This document shows positions 58,103 through 64,000 of a DNA stretch of 64,000 nucleotides, one piece after another. A program made the position numbers and the translations under genes. This DNA comes from Sandarakinorhabdus cyanobacteriorum. Lineage in GTDB: Bacteria > Pseudomonadota > Alphaproteobacteria > Sphingomonadales > Sphingomonadaceae. Position 1 is the stretch's first letter. Each line of letters starts with the position of its first letter. The stretch is from assembly GCF_002251755.1 (NCBI RefSeq), contig NZ_NOXT01000125.1, positions 109,095 to 173,094 of the forward strand, written 5' to 3'. The notes beneath the pieces are model-generated. The model saw only the letters and a list, made by a program, of their open reading frames with translations. It searched no databases and was not told the origin of the DNA.

Positions 58103-61100
58103 TCAGCGGGGCTGCGACAGCCAGCGCAGGGCGGCGCGGCCGGGCAGAAAGAAATAGCCGCCGCCTTTCAGCGTGACCCATTGCGCGAGGCCGGTGAGGC
58201 GGACGGGGCCGGTGGCGGTGGGCAGGGTGAAATTGCCCTGCCCCAGCAAGGGATCAACCTCTCCGGGCAGGCCGTGGAAGCTGGGGCTGAACAGCCAGCG
58301 TTGCTGGATGAATTCGAACTGGCGTTCGATATCGGCGCAGAGGGCGGTGAACATCAGGCCGCGCTCGTTCCCCTCAGCGTATGGCCGGCCGCGACGGACA
58401 AGGCGGTGGCGGTTGATGGTGGCCTGGCTTTCCGGATCATTGAGATCCAGCCCGTCGCGCGGATTGGCCCGGCGGATATGGCTGCCGAGCGGACAGGCTA
58501 GGCCCTGCGGGTCTTCCTGGGCGAAGCTGAAATCATTGCGCGCATCGCCATCGGTGCCGGGGCCGGCACGATCGATCAGCGGGGTGCCATCCTTCCAGCG
58601 GCCGATGATCTTGGCCGCCACCCATTCGCCATCGATGGTCTGGCCGATGCTGGGGGCGAGGTGCGGGCACCGCTGGTTGAGATCGGCGGCGGCGGCCGCG
58701 GTGCCCTTGGCAAAGCCTTCGACATTCTGGGCGAGACGGCGGACGACAAGGAAGCTGCCGTTGCGGCCGAAATCGCGGAAGGCGGGCGGATCATCGGGGG
58801 TGAAATCGGGATAGGGGCGCTTGGGCTCCGCCGCGGCGGGGAGGAGGCCGAGGGGATCATGGCCCGATTCCAGGCGCAGCGGCGGGGCGGTGTAGCCCTG
58901 GTTGCTGGGGTGGCCGAGCAGGATTTCACCGGCGGCCATGTGATCGGTGGCGGGGCGGCGGCGCCAATCGCCGGTGTGGCGGATGACCGGCTGGGAAATG
59001 CCGTCCCTGAAGCCGAAATGATCGGTTTCAAGGCTGCCCGGGTTGGGGCCGTTGCCGCTGGGGCTGGTGATGACCTGGTGGGCGATGGTGGCGATGCCGC
59101 CGGCGGCGGCGATGGCGGCGGCCAGCTGCTGCGGGGTTTCGGTGGCGAGGATCAGGCAGACATCGGCATCATCATAGGCAGCAAGGCCGGCCGCATCCCA
59201 ATCGGGGGCATCGCCCAGGATGGTGGCGCGGCGCTTCATGCCGGCCATGAAGGCCAGGGGGAAGCTGGCGAGGCCATGGGCGCTGTCGGGCCCCGGCAGG
59301 CCCAGCTTGACAAGGCCGGCCGGTGACAGGGCGAGGCTGGCGGTGGCGGTGAGGCGCGGCGCGCCCGAGGGCAGATCGCCAAAACGCACCGGCGGCAAGG
59401 CCCCTTCCCCGGCCAGCAGCCGGGCCAGCGCGGCGTTGGGGGCATCGGCCGGCAGGCGCAGGAAGAGATGGGCACCGTGGACGAGGCTGCCCATGGCGCG
59501 GAAGACGATGCTTTGCACCTGGGCGGTGTCCACCACCTCGGCCGGGCGCGGCAGGCTGCCCAGCAGGCTGAGCAGATCCTGGGCGGCGGCTTCATCGGCG
59601 GCGCGGGCAAGGCCGTGGTGGATCAACCCTTGCGCGCGGATGCGATCGAGGGTGAGATCAGGCAGCGCGCTGTACCAGACATGGGTGAGACGCTGTTGCC
59701 GGCGCACCCAGCGCTTGAACAGATCGCCGTTCTTGGCGCCTTCGAGCACCAGGTTGCGGGCCGGCGGGAAGCCAACACCATGGCTCCAGGCCGCGGTCTG
59801 GCCTTCGTGGGCCTTGGTGATGAAATCCTCGAGATAGGATTCCCAGGTGCCGTCATAATTGCTGAAGAAGATCAGCTTTTCGGCATCGGGCAGGCGCAGC
59901 CAGCGGGCGAAGTGGATGGTGCCCATGGTGAGGATGAAGCCGGAGCGGGTGTAGTGGGTGGCGAAGACCTTGATGCCCCACATGGCGAAGGCGAAGGTGA
60001 GCCGGCGCAGCAGGCCGGGCTTGAAATCGGAACAGGAGATGATGTGGCTCTGCTCGTGGCCGGGGGCGTTTTCCGCCGCTGCGATGGCAAGCCGCTTGGC
60101 CAGATCAGGATCGCGCGTGTCGGGCGCGTCGCTGGCTTCCAATTTGTTCAACTGGCGGATGGTGATGAACAGCGCCGCGCCCCAGAACAGGGCGGCGGCG
60201 AGCAGGCCGACGGCGGCACAGATGGCGAGTTTGGCCAGCCACAGGCCGGGGGCCAGCAGGCACCAGGTGGCAAGGCCGACCGCAAGCGCCGGCAGGGCGG
60301 CGATCGCCGGAATCCAGCGGCCGGCGGGCGAGAAGAGATAGGCGATCACCCCGCCCCAGAAGCCCGGCCATTGGAAATGGACATAGGGCAGGCGCTGGCG
60401 GCCGGGGACGAACAGCAGTGGGCGCAGGGCCCTGGCATCGTTTGCCAGATGCGCGGGCGCGATTGCGGGATCGGCAAGCATGGCGCGGATGGCGGCGACG
60501 CTTTCCAGCGCCGGGGCGGCAGCGCCGCCAGCCTGGGCCTGGACATGATCGGCGGCGCGGCGGGCGAAATCGGCAAGCAGGCGGCGGCGGCGCTTCATCG
60601 CCATGGTGAAGCCGGTGGAGCCGTTGTAGAGCAGGCCGGTGGCGCCCCAGGGCCGCGGCCGCACATATAGGCGGTGACCGATCAGGAAGGCAGCCAGGCT
60701 GGATTGGCCATCCCAGGCGCTGACCCGCTGGATCAGGGCCGAAAGATCGGCGGGCGGGTTGGCGAAGATGGTTTCGAGGGCCTGTTCCTCCGCCCCATCG
60801 GCCGAAATCTCGATCAGCAGGCGCACGTCGGGCGCGGCCGGCGTGCCGACATCGAGCGCATTGATCGACAGATAATGGACGATGGCGACGTCATCGAGCC
60901 AGGCGCGCACTGCCGGGCCGGCCGGGTTGCCAAAGGCGACCAGATCGGCTTCCAGCACGGCAAGATCGGCGGCCGGGTCAGCGACGCCGCGCAGCACCGG
61001 CACATTCAGCGTGATCATCGCATGCGCTGCCGGGCCAGCCGGGAGGGCCGGGCCATAGCGCACATCCAGCCGGCGCGGGAACACGCCGGCGGTTTGCGTC

Positions 61101-62383
61101 TTGCTGGCGCGGATCAGGCCGGGCTGGGCGAAGAGTTCGGCCATGATCGCCGTCATCTGCTCGGTGCTCATGTGCTGGCCCATGCAGTTGTGCAGGCCGT
61201 GGCCGAACATGAGATTGGGGGAAAATTCCTTGCCAACCCAGTGATCGGGGTCGAACTGGTCCGGCCGGGACCAGATCTTGGGATCGCGCATGGCCGCCGC
61301 CGTGGCGGCGAGCACCGGGCCATCGGGGCCCATGCGGAACTGGCCGGGATCAAGCGCCGGGGCCATGCGGCAGGCTTCCAGCGCGATGCGGCGCAGCGCG
61401 TCGCGGTTGCCAGCTTGCGCCGCGTCCACCGCCATCTGGAACGGGCCGGGATGGTTCAGCAGCCAGTCAAACGCCTTGCCGCCGGCCAGCGTGGTGGTGG
61501 GGCCAAGGCCAATGGCAAGGCCGGTGATGATGGAGCGGATGAGGGCATGATCGGCCGGCGCCAGCGTGGGTGCGCCGGCCATTTTCGTGGCGGCCAGCGC
61601 CCACATCAGGCCCTTTTGCGCGGCCAGTGCCTCCCGTCCGGCGGCATCCAGCGGCGCCAGCTGGGCCACGGCACCGGCCAGTTGCGCATCGATCAGGGCG
61701 CGCAGCCGCCAGCCGGCATGCTGGGCCAGTTCGCGGGGCACGGGCGTGCCCGACGGATCGCCAAACAGCATGGCCGACATGGCCAGCGTCCAATCCGAAT
61801 AGGCATCGATGTCGGGCGGGTTCAGCCCAAGGAAATCGGCACCGGTTTGCGCCGTCACCCGGGCAAACACATCCTTCATCACATCGATCTGGCCATCGGC
61901 ATTGGCGAGCAGCGCCGCCGTGATGGCGCTGGTGTCGGCCATGAACCGGTCTCGCCAGCCCGGCCCGGCGGCCATCGCCTGTTCCACAAGTGCGCGCTGG
62001 CTGGCGTGATCGGGGCCTTCGGTGCCGAGCATGAAGGGCGGGCGCAGGGCGGGATCGGCATCAGCCGACGCCGGACCATGGGCGAGCAGGACCATTTCGG
62101 GCCCGAACGGGACAGGATAGCGGGCGGGATCACCGAGCACGGCGACCACATCATCGTGGCGGGCGACAATGCGGACACCGAGGAGGCTATAGGGGCCGAA
62201 AACGCGGGCCCACCAGACCGCCAGGGCAAGGCCGATCAGGACGACCTTGCGGAACAATCGGGCAAGCAGGCCGACGGGCTCAAGCCGTTCCAGGCGGAAG
62301 CGGACCTGGGCGAGATCCTGGCCCGACAAATGCCAGGACTGGGGGCCGGCAGGCACCGGATATTTCAGCTTGAACAATGCCAT
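58103..62383 (-). CDS. Cytochrome P450 / DyP-type peroxidase fusion with internal membrane segments
   Basis: 1426 residues. Residues about 1-450 form a P450: a membrane anchor near 46-58, the I-helix-like GLAIGLGPTTTLAGG, EACR (ExxR, 336-339) and the haem loop FGHGLHNCMGQ with Cys400. A linker (455-680) is followed by two membrane spans (690-743). The C-terminal part carries DyP signatures: GFRDG at 1124-1128 (distal Asp) and CPLGSHIRRANPRD with the proximal His at 1302. There is no break in the frame. Two haems in one membrane protein would allow peroxide- or radical-coupled oxidation. It follows a SARP-like regulator gene by 22 bases on the same strand. Confidence 0.85.
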   Translation of the reverse strand: MALFKLKYPVPAGPQSWHLSGQDLAQVRFRLERLEPVGLLARLFRKVVLIGLALAVWWARVFGPYSLLGVRIVARHDDVVAVLGDPARYPVPFGPEMVLLAHGPASADADPALRPPFMLGTEGPDHASQRALVEQAMAAGPGWRDRFMADTSAITAALLANADGQIDVMKDVFARVTAQTGADFLGLNPPDIDAYSDWTLAMSAMLFGDPSGTPVPRELAQHAGWRLRALIDAQLAGAVAQLAPLDAAGREALAAQKGLMWALAATKMAGAPTLAPADHALIRSIITGLAIGLGPTTTLAGGKAFDWLLNHPGPFQMAVDAAQAGNRDALRRIALEACRMAPALDPGQFRMGPDGPVLAATAAAMRDPKIWSRPDQFDPDHWVGKEFSPNLMFGHGLHNCMGQHMSTEQMTAIMAELFAQPGLIRASKTQTAGVFPRRLDVRYGPALPAGPAAHAMITLNVPVLRGVADPAADLAVLEADLVAFGNPAGPAVRAWLDDVAIVHYLSINALDVGTPAAPDVRLLIEISADGAEEQALETIFANPPADLSALIQRVSAWDGQSSLAAFLIGHRLYVRPRPWGATGLLYNGSTGFTMAMKRRRRLLADFARRAADHVQAQAGGAAAPALESVAAIRAMLADPAIAPAHLANDARALRPLLFVPGRQRLPYVHFQWPGFWGGVIAYLFSPAGRWIPAIAALPALAVGLATWCLLAPGLWLAKLAICAAVGLLAAALFWGAALFITIRQLNKLEASDAPDTRDPDLAKRLAIAAAENAPGHEQSHIISCSDFKPGLLRRLTFAFAMWGIKVFATHYTRSGFILTMGTIHFARWLRLPDAEKLIFFSNYDGTWESYLEDFITKAHEGQTAAWSHGVGFPPARNLVLEGAKNGDLFKRWVRRQQRLTHVWYSALPDLTLDRIRAQGLIHHGLARAADEAAAQDLLSLLGSLPRPAEVVDTAQVQSIVFRAMGSLVHGAHLFLRLPADAPNAALARLLAGEGALPPVRFGDLPSGAPRLTATASLALSPAGLVKLGLPGPDSAHGLASFPLAFMAGMKRRATILGDAPDWDAAGLAAYDDADVCLILATETPQQLAAAIAAAGGIATIAHQVITSPSGNGPNPGSLETDHFGFRDGISQPVIRHTGDWRRRPATDHMAAGEILLGHPSNQGYTAPPLRLESGHDPLGLLPAAAEPKRPYPDFTPDDPPAFRDFGRNGSFLVVRRLAQNVEGFAKGTAAAAADLNQRCPHLAPSIGQTIDGEWVAAKIIGRWKDGTPLIDRAGPGTDGDARNDFSFAQEDPQGLACPLGSHIRRANPRDGLDLNDPESQATINRHRLVRRGRPYAEGNERGLMFTALCADIERQFEFIQQRWLFSPSFHGLPGEVDPLLGQGNFTLPTATGPVRLTGLAQWVTLKGGGYFFLPGRAALRWLSQPR

Positions 62384-62405
62384 GCCCCACCCCCAGGATT
62401 TGTGT

Positions 62406-64000
62406 TCAGCCCGATTGCAATGCCTGCAGCGGTTCCTTCAGCCAGGCGTTGAAGCTGGCGTTGCGGAACGGAATCCAGTCAACATAGTCGCTGCGGAAGC
62501 CAGGCCGGGCCGCCTGCAATTCGGCCAGGGCGGTGGCGGCGCCGGCATCATTCTTCAAGCGCCACAAGGCGTTGATGCGGGTGAGATGGGCATGCCAATA
62601 GGCCGGCTGCAGCGCGATGGCGGTTTCGGCCCGGCTCAGCGCGTCTTCCCATTCACCTTGCAGCAGCAGGGCCAGTGCCAGTTCGGCCTCGCGATAGAAG
62701 CGGCGGAAATCATGCGGTGACAGGCGCAGCGCCGTCATCAGCCATTCGCAGGCCGCGACCGGCCGGCCATTGAGGGTTTGCAGCGTGCCCAATTGTTCAT
62801 GGGCCATCGCCAGGCTGGGGCACAGATCAATCGCCTCGCGCAGCCAGGTTTCGGCCGGGCCCATGCGGCGCAGCCACATTTCGGCAATGCCCACCAGCAT
62901 GTGGCCACGGCCATCGCGCCGATCAAGATCAACCGCGCGGCGGGCGGCATCGCCAAAGGCCTGCACCTCGCCCGGCTCGGCGCGGCGGCTCCACAGGCGA
63001 TGGCCCAGATTCTGCGCCCATTCGATGGCGGCATTGGGCGATTCCGGCGCCAGGCGCAGCGCCTCGCCGAACAGGGTCGCGGCCTTGTCCAACTCCGGCG
63101 CAGACAGGCGATTCTGGTGCCAGCGACCGCGCCAGATCAGATCATCCACATCAAGCTGATCCGCCGGGAGTGCTGCCACCCGATCCTGCTCACTGGCATC
63201 CAGCCGTTCCGAAAGAATGGCGACCATCTGATCGACAATCGGCAGGATTGCATTTGATTCCTGTGGGTTGCGCAGCTCCAGCGCCGGCGCGCAGATAATC
63301 TCGCCGTCGCTGCAGGCCATCAGCCGGCCAGACAATTGCCAGCCCGACAGGCTGCGCCGCAGCCGCCCGCCAAACACATAGGCGGCGCCCAGCCGGCGGC
63401 CAGCGGCCAGCACATCCTCCCCACCGCCAACGCCAAAGCTGTTGCCGGAGCCGATGACCTTGAGCCAGCGCAGCCGCGAAATCCGGTCGGCCAGTTCATC
63501 GCCGATGCCGGCGGCAAGATAATCGCTGGTGGCATCCCCGCTGTCGTTGACAAAGGGCAGAACCGCCACGCTGGACGGAGCCCGCGGCGCGGCAAAATTT
63601 TCCGGCCGGTGCGGCACGGCGGCGCGTTGCTGTTCCAGCCAGCGGGCGAATTCGGCGGCGCCGGGAATTTCCAGCCCTTCCAGCAGCATCTGGCCAGGCT
63701 CGGCCGGCAGCAGATCATATTGATCGGGATCCAGCCACACCCGCCGCCCTTCGCTGCACAGCAGGCCGGGCGCCGGCCCATCCAGTTCCTTGCGCAGACG
63801 CGACAATTCCTTGCGCAGGCTGGCCTGGCCCTGTTCCTCGCTGCTGCGGCTCCACAATTGCCGGCGCAACCAGTCGCGGTTGTGTTCCTGGCGTGGCAGC
63901 AGCGCCAGCATGGCGATCAGCGCCATGCCCTTGCGGCTGGCAAGGTCGATTCGTGTGCCGTCTGTAGCGCGACGATCAAGGTGAGAACTACGCGACGATC
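62406..64000 (-). CDS. SARP/BTAD-like transcriptional activator with TPR region, 5' end outside the window
   Basis: The frame stays open to the right edge, so the N-terminus is missing; visible text upstream of the first ATG (63926) reads ATDGTRIDLASRKGMALIAM, as in SARP-type winged helices. It continues HNRDWLRRQLWSRSSEEQGQ and LRKELSRLRKEL. A middle region, VAVLPFVNDSGDATSDYLAA, is the CadC/adenylate-cyclase-like FlgN-type repeat seen in such regulators, followed by TPR-like helices (about 270-470: LFGEALRLAPESPNAAIEWA and MLVGIAEMWLRRMGPAETWL). It is likely to control the P450/DyP gene just downstream. Confidence 0.82.
   Translation of the reverse strand, partial: SSRSSHLDRRATDGTRIDLASRKGMALIAMLALLPRQEHNRDWLRRQLWSRSSEEQGQASLRKELSRLRKELDGPAPGLLCSEGRRVWLDPDQYDLLPAEPGQMLLEGLEIPGAAEFARWLEQQRAAVPHRPENFAAPRAPSSVAVLPFVNDSGDATSDYLAAGIGDELADRISRLRWLKVIGSGNSFGVGGGEDVLAAGRRLGAAYVFGGRLRRSLSGWQLSGRLMACSDGEIICAPALELRNPQESNAILPIVDQMVAILSERLDASEQDRVAALPADQLDVDDLIWRGRWHQNRLSAPELDKAATLFGEALRLAPESPNAAIEWAQNLGHRLWSRRAEPGEVQAFGDAARRAVDLDRRDGRGHMLVGIAEMWLRRMGPAETWLREAIDLCPSLAMAHEQLGTLQTLNGRPVAACEWLMTALRLSPHDFRRFYREAELALALLLQGEWEDALSRAETAIALQPAYWHAHLTRINALWRLKNDAGAATALAELQAARPGFRSDYVDWIPFRNASFNAWLKEPLQALQSG

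Noticed and set aside
60674..62452. 592-codon plus-strand frame opposite the P450 domain
   Set aside because: Low-complexity Gly/Arg/His text and no start context; the P450 reading has haem and ExxR motifs.

Overview
The window is GC-rich, densely packed DNA from an alphaproteobacterium, most probably a sphingomonad. The support is three TonB-dependent receptors, many CaiB/BaiF CoA-transferases and VOC proteins, DUF1838, and long runs of genes overlapping by ATGA, GTGA or TGATG. This assignment is inference from gene content; no rRNA or tRNA gene is visible.

Layout. (1) 1-2.9 kb: the end of an EpmA-like gene, a small membrane protein, a membrane-anchored LuxR-type HTH protein and an XRE/MmyB-type regulator. 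(2) 2.9-12.8 kb, minus: an eleven-gene operon with two PrpD-family proteins, a PaaK-like CoA ligase, an amidase, a HapK-like protein, an SDR, a PuuE-like deacetylase, an enoyl-CoA hydratase, a VOC protein, a YciI-like protein and a quinone-reductase-like enzyme. A GntR/HutC regulator diverges from it at 12.85 kb. (3) 13.6-18.5 kb, minus: two CoA-transferases, an acyl-CoA dehydrogenase, a MaoC hydratase and a CitE lyase, resembling an itaconate/citramalyl-CoA route. (4) 18.6-23 kb: DUF1838, a TonB receptor and a membrane protein. (5) 23.2-33.1 kb, plus: TonB receptor, secreted VOC, two paralogous unknowns, MFS transporter, FAD oxidase, nitrilase-like protein and flavin monooxygenase. (6) 33.5-40.0 kb, minus: methyltransferase plus small partner, DUF1330, a small unknown, aldehyde dehydrogenase, two deacetylases and a cysteine hydrolase. 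(7) 40.1-46.5 kb, plus: alpha/beta hydrolase, a small unknown, LeuC/LeuD-like pair, HMG-CoA-lyase-like, CoA-transferase and secreted VOC. (8) 46.7-48.9 kb, minus: a second membrane protein and a second methyltransferase plus partner. (9) 49.1-56.4 kb: an IclR-controlled cluster with hydrolase, VOC, WrbA, TonB receptor, CoA-transferase and citryl-CoA-lyase-like enzyme. (10) 56.9-64 kb: a MetE-like protein, a 1426-residue P450/DyP-peroxidase fusion and a SARP-like regulator cut by the window edge.

The central observation is a palindrome, TTGTCCGGACAA, in the control regions of nearly every operon from 12.8 to 49 kb (eight good copies). It predicts that the 2.9-48.9 kb block is one regulon, probably under the GntR protein at 12.85 kb. 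A second operator type, two 13-nt TTCG-N5-CGAA boxes separated by six bases, occurs twice around the IclR gene and marks a second regulon. Together they describe a large catabolic island: TonB uptake, hydrolysis of amide-type bonds, oxidation, CoA activation, then hydration and aldol cleavage toward acetyl-CoA and pyruvate. I cannot name the substrate from sequence alone.

Other structure includes a family of palindromic intergenic repeats, two of which appear to have landed in the 5' ends of deacetylase genes and now supply their ribosome binding sites. There are also two 21-bp-period tandem arrays, and two enzymes with catalytic-residue substitutions.
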